Assembly (NCBI RefSeq): GCF_025995175.1
Contig: NZ_BAPV01000020.1
Span: 62,001-126,000 of the forward strand
DNA length: 64,000 nucleotides
Reading direction: 5' to 3'
From: Asaia krungthepensis NRIC 0535
GTDB taxonomy: Bacteria > Pseudomonadota > Alphaproteobacteria > Acetobacterales > Acetobacteraceae
Part shown: one piece after another, positions 53,029 to 62,081 of the stretch
Layout of the letters: each line of letters starts with the position of its first letter
Numbering within the stretch: position 1 is the stretch's first letter
The notes under the pieces: model-generated
The model's database searches: none
What the model was told of the DNA's origin: nothing
What the model saw: the letters and a program-made list of their open reading frames with translations, nothing else
Made by a program: the position numbers and the translations under genes

Positions 53029-54177
53029 ATGGCCACCAAGATCGATTTCTACGCCGTTCTCGAAGTCTCCCGCACGGCCTCTGCCGATGAGCTGAAAAAA
53101 GCCTATCGCAAGCAGGCCATGCGTTTTCATCCCGATCGTAATCCGGGCGATGAAACCGCCGAGCACAAGTTCAAGGAAATCAACGAAGCCTATGATGTTC
53201 TGAAAGACGAACAGAAACGCGCTGCCTATGACCGCTTCGGTCATGCCGCCTTCGAAAACGGGGGCATGGGCGGTATGGGCGGCGGCTTCGGTGGCTTTGG
53301 CGGCGGAGGTCTCGACGATATCTTCGAGATGTTCGGCGACATGATGGGCGGTCGTCGCGGCGGGGGCGGTCGCCGCCGCACGGGCAACGACATCCAGGTT
53401 CAGGTCGAGATCTCGCTGAGCGAGGCCTATGCGGGGGTCAAGAAGCCAGTTGAAATCCGTACACGCGTGACCTGCGAGAGCTGTCATGGCACGGGTTCGG
53501 CCGACAGCAATCCTTCCGACGCCACCTGCCCCACCTGTCACGGCGCAGGCGCTGTGCGGGCACAGCAGGGCTTCTTTCTGGTCGAGCGTCCCTGCCCCAC
53601 CTGCAAGGGCTCGGGTAAGGTCGTGCGCAATCCATGCCAGAGCTGCAAGGGCGCTGGCACGACAGAGCAGACCCGCTCTCTCGATATCGCCATTCCCGCC
53701 GGCGTCGAGGATGGTACGCGCATTCGCCTGACGGGCGAGGGCGAGGCCGGTGGCAGCGGCGTGCAGCCCGGCGATCTCTACGTGCATGTTGCCGTGGGCG
53801 TCAGCGACATCTTCCAGCGCGACGGGGCCAATATCTATTGCCGCGTGCCGCTGCGCATGACGCAGGCTGCGCTCGGGACCGAGATCGAGGTCCCTGTCAT
53901 CGATGGGAGCCGCGCCAAGGTGAAAATCCCTGCCGGGACGCAATCGGGCGAGAATTTCCGACTGCGCGGCAAGGGCTTCTCCGTCCTGCGTTCGAGCGCG
54001 CGTGGTGACATGTATATTCAGGTCGCCGTCGAAACCCCGCATCATCTGAGCCCACGCCAGCGCGAATTGCTGGAAGAGTTCGAGGCCGAGGCAGGCGAGA
54101 CACAGGATCAGGAAAAGGCCAATCCGGAACATACCGGGTTCTTCGCCAAGGTCCGGGACTTCTTCGAAGGAAAGTAA
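53029..54177 (+). CDS. dnaJ: Chaperone protein DnaJ (Hsp40)
   Basis: A 382-residue type I DnaJ. The J-domain contains HPDRNPG, the Gly/Phe linker (about residues 78-115) is long, and the zinc domain has four Cys-x-x-Cys-x-Gly-x-Gly motifs (CESCHGTG, CPTCHGAG, CPTCKGSG, CQSCKGAG) between about 146 and 215. The two beta-sandwich substrate domains follow. It stimulates DnaK ATPase and delivers clients. dapB starts 5 bp after its stop, so the pair is cotranscribed. Confidence 0.97.
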   Translation: MATKIDFYAVLEVSRTASADELKKAYRKQAMRFHPDRNPGDETAEHKFKEINEAYDVLKDEQKRAAYDRFGHAAFENGGMGGMGGGFGGFGGGGLDDIFEMFGDMMGGRRGGGGRRRTGNDIQVQVEISLSEAYAGVKKPVEIRTRVTCESCHGTGSADSNPSDATCPTCHGAGAVRAQQGFFLVERPCPTCKGSGKVVRNPCQSCKGAGTTEQTRSLDIAIPAGVEDGTRIRLTGEGEAGGSGVQPGDLYVHVAVGVSDIFQRDGANIYCRVPLRMTQAALGTEIEVPVIDGSRAKVKIPAGTQSGENFRLRGKGFSVLRSSARGDMYIQVAVETPHHLSPRQRELLEEFEAEAGETQDQEKANPEHTGFFAKVRDFFEGK

Positions 54178-54182
54178 CACCC

Positions 54183-54926
54183 ATGCGTATCGGCATCGCG
54201 GGCATAACAGGCCGTCTGGGCGCACTCTGCGCCGAGGAAGTCGTGGCTTCCCGCCTCGATCTGGCAGGAGGGTTGTCGCGCCAGGCGGATCCTGCCCGTC
54301 ATATCGTCACGGATCCCGCGATACTGGCGGATCGATGCGATGTGGTGATCGATGTCAGCAGCCCGGAGGCCACCTGCGCCCATGCCGAGGCCTTTGCCAG
54401 AGCGGGATGCGCCTGGGTGATCGGAACAACCGGGTTCGATGCCGCGCAGGAAGCGGCAATCACGCAGGCCGCCCTGACCATTCCGGTGCTCAAGGCCGCC
54501 AATTTCGCTCCTGGCCTGACGCTCCTGCTCGATCTGGCGCGTCAGCTGGGCGCCAGGCTGCCTGCCGATGAATATGATGCGGAAATCCTTGAGACCCACC
54601 ATCGTCAGAAACGCGATGCCCCCTCAGGTACGGCTCTGGCCATTGGCGAGCGTTTTGCAGAGGGGCGCAATGTCGCTCTGGCCAATGTGACCGAGATCGA
54701 TCGCTCCGGACTGCGCGGCGAAGGGGCAATCGGTTTCGCCTCACTGCGTGCCGGGCAGATCGTGGGGGAGCACAGCCTGATCCTGACGTCGGGCACGGAA
54801 CAGATCACCCTGTCGCATCGCGCTTTCGACCGTCGCGTGTTTGCACAGGGTGCGGTCAAGGCGGCGCGATGGCTGGCTGGTAAACCGGCAGGGCTCTACA
54901 CCATGACGGAAATATTCGAAGCCTGA
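54183..54926 (+). CDS. dapB: 4-hydroxy-tetrahydrodipicolinate reductase
   Basis: A 247-residue DapB that reduces the cyclic product of DapA in lysine and meso-diaminopimelate synthesis. The nucleotide site is RIGIAGITGRLG; the catalytic ETHHRQKRDAPSGTA carries the His and Lys. WVIGTTGFD and AANFAPGLTLL are also typical. It belongs to the dnaJ-dapB pair common in Acetobacteraceae. The N-terminal loop is shorter than in E. coli, as in other alphaproteobacterial forms. Confidence 0.96.
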   Translation: MRIGIAGITGRLGALCAEEVVASRLDLAGGLSRQADPARHIVTDPAILADRCDVVIDVSSPEATCAHAEAFARAGCAWVIGTTGFDAAQEAAITQAALTIPVLKAANFAPGLTLLLDLARQLGARLPADEYDAEILETHHRQKRDAPSGTALAIGERFAEGRNVALANVTEIDRSGLRGEGAIGFASLRAGQIVGEHSLILTSGTEQITLSHRAFDRRVFAQGAVKAARWLAGKPAGLYTMTEIFEA

Positions 54927-54963
54927 TCAGGCTTCACTTCCCGTACTGCAACATAACAAACGC

Positions 54964-54991
54964 TTGACCCCTGTGGCTCAATGCCTCTAAG
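54964..54991 (+). promoter_or_regulatory. Candidate metK promoter
   Basis: TTGACC (54964-54969) and TCTAAG (54986-54991) with a 16-bp spacer lie 80 bp before the metK GTG. The -10 element is weak. No SAM-II or other SAM riboswitch pattern is recognised in the 147-bp leader. Confidence 0.35.
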
Positions 54992-55073
54992 GACAGCCCT
55001 CTCTTGCGGGTCGAGCGCAGGTTATCGCGCGTCCGCTCTCCTTTCTTTCACTCATTCCCTGCGAGGTCCCTGA

Positions 55074-56261
55074 GTGCGTAACTACGGCGAATTTCTCTTC
55101 ACATCGGAATCCGTTTCTGAAGGTCATCCGGACAAGGTCTCCGACCGGATCAGCGACACCGTTCTGGACGCTTATCTCGAGGCCGACCCGGAAGCCCGTG
55201 TTGCGTGCGAAACCCTCTGCACGACCAACCGCGTCGTTCTGGCCGGTGAAGTCCGTGGCCCGGCGTCGATCACCAGCGAGCTGCTGATCGAGCGCGCCCG
55301 TCACGCCATCAAGGATATTGGCTACGACCAGGAAGGTTTCTCCTGGAAGAACGCTGAAATCACCTCCCTGCTGCACGCGCAGTCCGCCGACATCGCAGTT
55401 GGCGTCGATAGCGCCGGCGAGAAGGATGAAGGCGCTGGTGACCAGGGCATCATGTTCGGCTTCGCTACCCGCGAGACCGAGCACCTGATGCCGGCCCCGC
55501 TCTATTACGCGCAGTCGATCCTCGAGAAGGTTCGTGACTACCGCAAGAGCGGCCATGCTCTGGGCGTCGGCCTGCTGCCGGATGCCAAGAGCCAGGTCAC
55601 GCTGCGTTATGTCGATGGCAAGCCCGTTGGCGCGACGTCGGTCGTGATCTCGACGCAGCATATCGAGGGCATGCGCCAGAACACCATTCGCGAAATGCTG
55701 CGCGAAGTGGTTCGTGAAGTCCTGCCGGAAGGCTGGATGTGCCCGGAAGAAGAATTCTACGTCAATCCGACGGGTAACTTCGTGATCGGTGGTCCCGATG
55801 GCGATGCCGGCCTGACGGGTCGCAAGATCATTGTCGACACCTATGGTGGTGCAGCCCCCCATGGCGGCGGCGCCTTCTCGGGCAAGGACCCCACCAAGGT
55901 TGACCGTTCGGCTGCCTATGCCGCGCGCTACCTGGCCAAGAACGTGGTTGCTGCCGGTCTGTCCGATCGCTGCACCATCCAGCTCAGCTACGCCATTGGC
56001 GTGTCCAAGCCGCTCTCGGTCTATGTGGATCTCGATGGCACGGGCAAGGATATCGACGAAGCCCGTCTCGGCAAGCTGCTGAACGAAATGGTCGATCTCT
56101 CGCCGCGCGGCATCCGCAAGCATCTGCGCCTGAACCGTCCGATCTATGTGCCGACCTCGGCCTATGGCCATTTCGGTCGCGTGCCCGATCCGGTGCTGGA
56201 CAACTTCACGTGGGAGCAGACCGATCTGGTCAGCTCGCTGCGCGGTGCCCTCAACCGCTGA
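55074..56261 (+). CDS. metK: S-adenosylmethionine synthetase
   Basis: A 395-residue MetK that forms S-adenosylmethionine from methionine and ATP. Diagnostic parts are [45 protein letters not shown], and the phosphate loop [22 protein letters not shown] (named by [12 protein letters not shown]). The start is GTG, with GAGG 7-10 nt upstream and no ATG nearby. Its TGA stop is in the same reading frame as the downstream trmB. It supplies SAM for SpeD and the methylation cycle with AhcY. Confidence 0.97.
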   Translation: MRNYGEFLFTSESVSEGHPDKVSDRISDTVLDAYLEADPEARVACETLCTTNRVVLAGEVRGPASITSELLIERARHAIKDIGYDQEGFSWKNAEITSLLHAQSADIAVGVDSAGEKDEGAGDQGIMFGFATRETEHLMPAPLYYAQSILEKVRDYRKSGHALGVGLLPDAKSQVTLRYVDGKPVGATSVVISTQHIEGMRQNTIREMLREVVREVLPEGWMCPEEEFYVNPTGNFVIGGPDGDAGLTGRKIIVDTYGGAAPHGGGAFSGKDPTKVDRSAAYAARYLAKNVVAAGLSDRCTIQLSYAIGVSKPLSVYVDLDGTGKDIDEARLGKLLNEMVDLSPRGIRKHLRLNRPIYVPTSAYGHFGRVPDPVLDNFTWEQTDLVSSLRGALNR

Positions 56262-56270
56262 GGTCCCCAA

Positions 56271-56984
56271 CTGTCTGACACCTCTCTCAAGTCCCAGCCT
56301 GAGCGGCTTTATGGCCGCCAGCGCGGGCACCCGCTCCGTGCTCGCCAGCAGCGCCTTCTCGACGAGGCACTGCCCAGGCTCCGTCTGAATCCCGATCAGG
56401 CCGCCAACCCGCAGGCGGCCTTCACCGGCGCTCCTGTTCAGGGCGTCTGGCTTGAAATCGGGTTCGGCGGCGGCGAGCACGCGCTCGACCAGGCGCAGCA
56501 CAACCCGGATGTCGGCTATATTGCCTCCGAGGTTTTCGAGAACGGGCTGTGCTCGCTCATGTCCCGCATCGTGCCGGAAGGCGAAGAGGACACGATCACC
56601 CCGCCGGATCATTTCCGTATCTGGCCCGATGATGCGCGTCAGCTTCTGAAATCCCTGCCCGATGGCTGTCTCGACCGCGCCTATCTGATGTTCCCCGATC
56701 CGTGGCCCAAGGCACGCCATGCCAAGCGTCGCTTCATCCACCCGGAGAATATTCGCGAACTGGCCCGCCTGTTGAAGCCCGGCGCCGTCTGGCGCGTTGC
56801 AAGCGATCATCCCGTCTATCAGGACTGGGTGTTCGAGATCATGGGCGCGCAGGATCTGTTCGATGCGCCCCCGCCTGCCAAAGGCGAGCGCCCCGAAGAC
56901 TGGTCACCCACACGCTATGAAGCCAAGGCCTACCGCGAAGGCCGCGTGCCGTTCTACTGGACGTTCACGCGCCGCGGTGCCTGA
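56271..56984 (+). CDS. trmB: tRNA (guanine-46-N7)-methyltransferase, apparently with a CTG start
   Basis: A 237-residue TrmB that methylates G46 in the tRNA variable loop. The N-terminal PERLYGRQRGHPLRARQQRL is the typical TrmB opening, then WLEIGFGGGEH (SAM site) and MFPDPWPKARHAKRRF. Upstream of the internal ATG at 56559 there is no ATG, GTG or TTG in frame. The only codon giving the full N-terminus is CTG at 56271, with GAGG (56260-56263) exactly 7 nt before it. So CTG is the likely start. The frame is the same as metK, and only its TGA stop at 56259-56261 separates them. Confidence 0.85.
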   Translation: MSDTSLKSQPERLYGRQRGHPLRARQQRLLDEALPRLRLNPDQAANPQAAFTGAPVQGVWLEIGFGGGEHALDQAQHNPDVGYIASEVFENGLCSLMSRIVPEGEEDTITPPDHFRIWPDDARQLLKSLPDGCLDRAYLMFPDPWPKARHAKRRFIHPENIRELARLLKPGAVWRVASDHPVYQDWVFEIMGAQDLFDAPPPAKGERPEDWSPTRYEAKAYREGRVPFYWTFTRRGA

Positions 56985-57008
56985 TACCGAGTTGGATCGG
57001 AACACCGC

Positions 57009-58652
57009 ATGAGCACGCAAATCGAACGCGAGGAAATGGAATTCGACGTGGTGATCGTCGGCGGGGGGCCCGCCGGGCTTTCCGCCGCCATCCGACTGCG
57101 TCAGCTCATGCCGGAAGCCACGATCTGCCTCGTTGAAAAAGGCAGCGAAATCGGAGCGCATATCGTCTCCGGTGCGGTGATCGAACCCCGCGCCCTGTCC
57201 GAGCTCTTCCCCGACTGGCAGGAACGCGGCGCACCGCTGAAAACCCCGGTGACGGAAGAAAAAGTGCTTTTCCTGACCGAAAAGCGTGGCTTCGCCATAC
57301 CCTTCATCGACAAGCTCATGCCTGCCATGGCCAATCACGGCAATTATGTCGTGTCCCTGGGCGAGGTCTGCCGCTGGCTCGGCGCACAGGCCGAAGAAAT
57401 GGGTGTCGAGATCTACCCCGGCTTTGCCGCCGCCGAGCCCTATATCGAGGATGGCCGCCTGTGCGGTGTCATCACCGGCGATATGGGCGTCACGCGTGAA
57501 GGCGAGCAGGGGCCGAACTTCGCACCCGGCATGATCCTGCGGGCTAAACAGACCATCCTGACCGAGGGCGTGCGCGGCTCGATCAGCCAGCGCGTGATGA
57601 AGCAGTTCAATCTGCGTCAGGGTGTGGACCCTCAGACCTATGGGCTGGGGATCAAGGAAGTCTGGGAAATCCCGGCCGAGAAGCACAAGCCCGGCTTCGT
57701 GCAGCACAGCTTCGGCTGGCCGATGGATGACGGCACCTATGGCGGCGCCTGGCTCTATCATTTTGGTGAGAACCTCGTCTCCTATGGTTTTGTCACCGGG
57801 CTGGATTACAGCAATACCTGGCTCTCTCCCTTTCAGGAGATGCAGCGCCTCAAGACCCATCCTGAATTTGCGAAGCATCTCGAAGGCGGTCGCCGTCTGA
57901 TCTATGGCGCGCGCGCGCTGTCAGAGGGTGGCTTCCAGTCTCTGCCGCGTCTGTCTTTTCCGGGTGGCGTTCTGGCGGGTGATTCCGCAGGCTTCCTGAA
58001 CATGCCCAAGATCAAGGGCACGCATACGGCCATGAAATCCGGCACGCTGGCTGCCGAAGCCGTGGCCGAGGCGCTGGGGGGCGAGGGCCCTTGCGAGGCC
58101 ACGAGCTATACGCGTCGCTTCAAGAGTTCCTGGCTGTTCAAGGAGCTGTTCGAGGCCCGCAATGTGCGCCCCGCCTTTGCCCGCTGGGGCAATCGCCTTG
58201 GCGCGCTCTATGCCGGGATCGACAGCCTGATTTTCCGTGGCCGCGCGCCCTGGACGCTGCATTTCCGTCATACGGATCATGAAGCGCTCAAGCCTGCCGA
58301 GCAGTGCAAACCCATTACCTATCCGAAGCCGGATGGCACGCTGACCTTCGATCTCACCTCATCGGTGTTCCTGTCGGGCACCAATCATGAGGAGGACCAG
58401 CCGGTCCACCTGAAACTGCGTGACCCGTCGACATGGCTGCCGGTCAACTGGGGCATTTTCCGCTCACCTGAAAGCCGCTACTGCCCGGCCGGTGTGTATG
58501 AGGCGCTGGAGGAAAACAGCACCATGCGCCTGCAAATCAACGCGCAGAACTGCGTGCACTGCAAGACCTGCGACATCAAGGATCCGACGCAGAATATCGA
58601 CTGGTGTGTGCCCGAAGGGGCCGGTGGACCGAATTATCCTGTCGGTATGTGA
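57009..58652 (+). CDS. Electron transfer flavoprotein-ubiquinone oxidoreductase
   Basis: A 547-residue flavoprotein that passes electrons from ETF to the quinone pool. The FAD site is VVIVGGGPAGLSAAIRL and LVEKGSEIGAHIVSGAVIEP; the C-terminal 4Fe-4S ferredoxin-like domain has SRYCPAGVYE and NCVHCKTCDIKDPTQNIDW, with the third set WCVPEG. The order ETF-QO, etfB, etfA is one locus, so the three proteins are expected to work together in oxidation of acyl-CoA or amine donors. Confidence 0.97.
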   Translation: MSTQIEREEMEFDVVIVGGGPAGLSAAIRLRQLMPEATICLVEKGSEIGAHIVSGAVIEPRALSELFPDWQERGAPLKTPVTEEKVLFLTEKRGFAIPFIDKLMPAMANHGNYVVSLGEVCRWLGAQAEEMGVEIYPGFAAAEPYIEDGRLCGVITGDMGVTREGEQGPNFAPGMILRAKQTILTEGVRGSISQRVMKQFNLRQGVDPQTYGLGIKEVWEIPAEKHKPGFVQHSFGWPMDDGTYGGAWLYHFGENLVSYGFVTGLDYSNTWLSPFQEMQRLKTHPEFAKHLEGGRRLIYGARALSEGGFQSLPRLSFPGGVLAGDSAGFLNMPKIKGTHTAMKSGTLAAEAVAEALGGEGPCEATSYTRRFKSSWLFKELFEARNVRPAFARWGNRLGALYAGIDSLIFRGRAPWTLHFRHTDHEALKPAEQCKPITYPKPDGTLTFDLTSSVFLSGTNHEEDQPVHLKLRDPSTWLPVNWGIFRSPESRYCPAGVYEALEENSTMRLQINAQNCVHCKTCDIKDPTQNIDWCVPEGAGGPNYPVGM

Positions 58653-58711
58653 TTTTGAGTCGCAATAAGGTATGAACCCTGACGACAAATTCCAGGATCG
58701 GCGAGAAACAG

Positions 58712-59461
58712 ATGAAGATAGTGGTCCCGGTCAAGCGGGTGGTGGATTACAACATCAAGCCCCGCGTCAAGGCCGATAACAGCGGCGTCGACACGCAAGG
58801 CGTGAAGATGTCGATGAATCCCTTCGATGAAATTGCTGTCGAAGAAGCCGTCAGGCTTCGCGAAAAAGGCGCTGCCTCCGAAATCGTGGTGGTGACCATC
58901 GGCGTGGCCGAGGCCCAGCCCGTTCTGCGTACGGCCATGGCCATGGGTGCCGATCGTGCCATTCTGGTGCAGACCGATGCCGAACTGGAGCCGCTAGCTG
59001 TCGCCAAGCTGCTCAAGGCCATTGTAGATCGCGAAAATCCCGGTCTGGTCATCATGGGCAAGCAGGCCATTGATGACGACATGAATGCGACCGGCCAGAT
59101 CCTGGCGGCACGTCTCAACTGGCCGCAGGGCACGTTTGCCAGCTCGGTTGCCGTCGAAGACGGGCGCATCACCGTGGTCCGTGAAGCCGATGGCGGACTC
59201 GAGACCGTGCGTCTGGCACTCCCGGCCGTGGTCACCACCGATCTGCGCCTCAACGAGCCGCGCTATGCCACCATGCCCAACATCATGAAGGCCAAGAAAA
59301 AGCCGCTCGAGACCATCGCTGCCGATACGCTGGGCGTGGATATCACGCCGCGTCTGGAGACGATCAAGGTGGTTGAGCCGCCCGTGCGCCAGGCGGGTAT
59401 CAAGGTGTCGAGCGTTGCCGAACTGGTCGGCAAGCTGCGTGACGAAGCGAAGGTGATCTGA
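58712..59461 (+). CDS. etfB: Electron transfer flavoprotein beta subunit
   Basis: A 249-residue ETF beta subunit. It starts [20 protein letters not shown], typical of EtfB, and contains [49 protein letters not shown] and [11 protein letters not shown]. It holds AMP and, with EtfA, one FAD. It is 59 bp after ETF-QO and 2 bp before etfA. Confidence 0.96.
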   Translation: MKIVVPVKRVVDYNIKPRVKADNSGVDTQGVKMSMNPFDEIAVEEAVRLREKGAASEIVVVTIGVAEAQPVLRTAMAMGADRAILVQTDAELEPLAVAKLLKAIVDRENPGLVIMGKQAIDDDMNATGQILAARLNWPQGTFASSVAVEDGRITVVREADGGLETVRLALPAVVTTDLRLNEPRYATMPNIMKAKKKPLETIAADTLGVDITPRLETIKVVEPPVRQAGIKVSSVAELVGKLRDEAKVI

Positions 59462-59463
59462 TC

Positions 59464-60378
59464 ATGACAACTCTGGCTCTGATCGAAGCCGAAGGCGCCG
59501 CCATCAAGAAGGCAAGCCTTTCCGCCGTTGCCGCCGCCCGCCATTTCGGTGCTGTCGATGTGCTGCTGATCGGTGCTGAAGGCGCGCAGGAAGCCGCGAA
59601 GATCGAGGGGATCACCCGCGTTCTTCATGCGGACTCCACACCGCATCTGGCCGAGTGCATTGCCGCCCTGATTGCAGATCGCGCCAAGGATTACGATCAC
59701 ATCGTTTCCGCCGCGACCGCCTATGGCAAGAACACCCTGCCCCGCGTGGCTGGTCTGCTGGATGTGCAGCCGATCACCGAGGTGGTCGAGATCATCGATG
59801 CCGATACCTTCGTGCGTCCGATCTATGCAGGTAGCGCGCTTTCTACCGTGCGGTCGCGCGATGCAATCAAGGTACTGACCGTGCGTAACGCCAATTTCGA
59901 GGCCGCCACGCTGGGCGACGCCTCGGCGCCGATCGAAGCCGTTTCGGCGGCTGTCGAGGTGCCTGACGCCGCGTATGTCGGGATTGAGCTGACCCATTCC
60001 GACCGCCCCGAACTGGAATCCGCCCGTGTGGTGATCTCGGGTGGGCGTGGTCTGAAGGACGCGGCCAATTTCAAGCTGCTCGAGCCTGTGGCCGACAAGC
60101 TGGGCGCTGCCATCGGCGCGTCGCGCGCAGCGGTGGATGCCGGATTTGCCCCGAACGAGATGCAGGTCGGTCAGACCGGCAAGATCGTGGCACCGGATCT
60201 CTATATCGCTGTCGGACTCTCCGGAGCCATCCAGCATCTGGCAGGGATGAAGGACAGCCGCGTGATCGTGGCGATCAACATGGACCCCGAAGCCCCGATC
60301 TTCAGCGTGGCCGATTATGGTCTCGTGGGCGATCTGTTCGAAGTTCTGCCGCAACTCAAGGCTGAACTGGGCGCCTGA
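59464..60378 (+). CDS. etfA: Electron transfer flavoprotein alpha subunit
   Basis: A 304-residue ETF alpha subunit. The FAD domain in the C-terminal half carries [56 protein letters not shown] and [30 protein letters not shown]. The first half is the less conserved N-terminal domain. The gene is 2 bp after etfB, and the last gene of the ETF locus before a hairpin. Confidence 0.96.
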   Translation: MTTLALIEAEGAAIKKASLSAVAAARHFGAVDVLLIGAEGAQEAAKIEGITRVLHADSTPHLAECIAALIADRAKDYDHIVSAATAYGKNTLPRVAGLLDVQPITEVVEIIDADTFVRPIYAGSALSTVRSRDAIKVLTVRNANFEAATLGDASAPIEAVSAAVEVPDAAYVGIELTHSDRPELESARVVISGGRGLKDAANFKLLEPVADKLGAAIGASRAAVDAGFAPNEMQVGQTGKIVAPDLYIAVGLSGAIQHLAGMKDSRVIVAINMDPEAPIFSVADYGLVGDLFEVLPQLKAELGA

Positions 60379-60388
60379 TCGGCCCCCG

Positions 60389-60419
60389 GAACCTGCCTCA
60401 CGTTCAACGAGGCAGGTTC
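60389..60419 (+). terminator. Perfect 11-bp hairpin after etfA
   Basis: GAACCTGCCTC (60389-60399) pairs with GAGGCAGGTTC (60409-60419) around a 9-nt loop, 11 bp after the etfA stop. No clear T-run follows. It probably ends the ETF transcript. Confidence 0.65.
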
Positions 60420-60822
60420 GCGTCTCTACGGCCAGATCATCCTGGCAAGCCACCATGCCGAGGCACCACACTTTCCCCTGTCCGCTCGGATGCACCACGC
60501 ATGAAGAGGGCTTCCCCCCAGTCTCGCCAATTACCAGCCCAGCCACCGCGCCAAGCGGCGACGATTCTTGCCCGCGTCAGCCCTGCCCGGGGATTGGCCG
60601 GTCATACCGACGATACGCGGCTTGACGTCGCTTTCCCATGAGACAGTACCGAGCCGATCTGTTTGTGGGCCACCACAATCCATATCGCGAGCAAGCGCAC
60701 TCATGGCCTCACCATAATCGCCGCGACACCGCATCGCCTTACAAACCCAATCGGCTCTGACAGAACCGAATCTTTCCTGCGGGACAGCTTTCGATTGTTT
60801 TTCCGCGCTGCATGGGACATGC
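60420..60822. other. Intergenic region before the purine-nitrogen operon
   Basis: About 400 bp with no supported gene. An open frame reads into the amidohydrolase from 60663 but shows no family character before 60831. It should contain the operon promoter; no strong -35/-10 pair stands out. Confidence 0.4.
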
Positions 60823-60831
60823 TTGTATACA
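60823..60831. promoter_or_regulatory. TTGTATACA palindrome at the start of the amidohydrolase gene
   Basis: TGTATACA (60824-60831) is a perfect 8-bp palindrome in the local context GCTTGTATACATGACC, overlapping the first base of the likely start codon. Similar T-GTATAC-A sites are known for several GntR-type regulators. It may be an operator. Confidence 0.3.
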
Positions 60832-62081
60832 TGACCCAGATGATGGACATTCAGGCAGGTGGCGCGCGGGCCCGGGGCCGTTGCGACGAACTCGGCGTTG
60901 CTCCCTATAGCGACCAGAGCGACGGGCTTTTCCGCCCCTATCTCGGCCCGGCTCACAGGGCAACGCTCGGTCGTCTGGCCCAGTGGATGGATGAGGCCGG
61001 GATGAGCGTCGAGACCGATGCCGCCGGGAACATCATCGGCCATTATGCCGGGGCGCATCCGGATGCGCCTGTGCTGCTGATCGGCTCTCACGTCGACAGC
61101 GTGCGCGATGGCGGGCGCTATGACGGCATGCTTGGCGTGACGCTGGGTATCGAGACCGTCGCCTATTTCCATAGTCGGGGGCTGAGGCTTCCCTTTGCGC
61201 TCGAGATCATCGGCTTCGGGGATGAGGAGGGCTCGCGCTTTCCCACTTACATGATGGGCTCACGCTCGGCGGCCGGACTGGCTCAGTCTATCGATGACAG
61301 CGTGGTTGATCGCGATGGTACGACACTGCGTGCAGCCTTGTCGGACTGGGGTCTCGCCACTTCCCGTTTCGGCACAGCAAAACGAAACAATGTGCTGGCC
61401 TATCTGGAAGCCCATATCGAACAGGCCCCGCACCTTGAGCGCGCCGACCTGCCTCTGGGCCTCGTACGTGGCATCGCCTCTCAGTATCGCTATCGCGTCA
61501 CCCTGACCGGGCAGGCCGATCACGCCGGTACCGCCATGCATGAACGTCGTGACGCCCTTGCCGCCGCGGCCGAGGCCATTGCCGCCATCGAGGCCATCGG
61601 CCAGCGGGACCCGGTCGATCTGGTCACCACGGTCGGGTGGCTGAGTGTCGAGAATGGCGCACCCAATATCGTGCCGGGGAGCGTGGGTTTCACTATCGAT
61701 ATCCGTGCCGTCACGCCGGGCGTAAGAGAAAATGCAGCCCAGCAGATCAGCGACATGCTGCAGGCTCTGTCCGTCAGGCGTCAGGTCCGTCTGGACATCG
61801 AACGCATCCAGGACCTGACCGGCGCGCTTTGCGATGAGCGCCTGACCGGATTGCTCTGCAAAGCGGTCGAGGAAAGGCTGGGCGTCACTCCGCCCATGTT
61901 GCTCAGCCAGGCCGGTCATGACGCGATGATCATGGCTCACCTTGCCCCCATGACCATGCTGTTCATCCGCTGCAAGGGCGGGATCAGTCACAACCCTGCG
62001 GAATCCGTCGAAAATGACGATGTCGAGGCCGCTTTTCAGACCATGGTAACTTTCGTGACGCGACTGGGAGACACGATGTGA
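60831..62081 (+). CDS. Allantoate amidohydrolase-like M20 family amidase (AllC/HyuC type)
   Basis: A 416-residue binuclear metal amidase of the Zn-dependent hydantoinase/allantoate amidohydrolase/carbamoylase group. Landmarks are GSHVDSVRDGGRYDGMLGV, GFGDEEGSRFP, LEAHIEQAPHLE, GQADHAGTAMHERRDAL, LSQAGHDAMIMAH and KGGISHNPAESV. In AllC these residues bind two metals and allantoate and give ureidoglycine. The next gene encodes the enzyme that uses ureidoglycine, which favours allantoate as substrate. The start at ATG 60831 is provisional; ATG 60840 and 60843 are alternatives. Confidence 0.85.
   Translation: MTQMMDIQAGGARARGRCDELGVAPYSDQSDGLFRPYLGPAHRATLGRLAQWMDEAGMSVETDAAGNIIGHYAGAHPDAPVLLIGSHVDSVRDGGRYDGMLGVTLGIETVAYFHSRGLRLPFALEIIGFGDEEGSRFPTYMMGSRSAAGLAQSIDDSVVDRDGTTLRAALSDWGLATSRFGTAKRNNVLAYLEAHIEQAPHLERADLPLGLVRGIASQYRYRVTLTGQADHAGTAMHERRDALAAAAEAIAAIEAIGQRDPVDLVTTVGWLSVENGAPNIVPGSVGFTIDIRAVTPGVRENAAQQISDMLQALSVRRQVRLDIERIQDLTGALCDERLTGLLCKAVEERLGVTPPMLLSQAGHDAMIMAHLAPMTMLFIRCKGGISHNPAESVENDDVEAAFQTMVTFVTRLGDTM

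Noticed and set aside
54927-55073. SAM-responsive riboswitch before metK
   Set aside because: The leader is short and does not show the SAM-I, SAM-II or SAM-V conserved elements I know. A covariance search would be needed to settle it.
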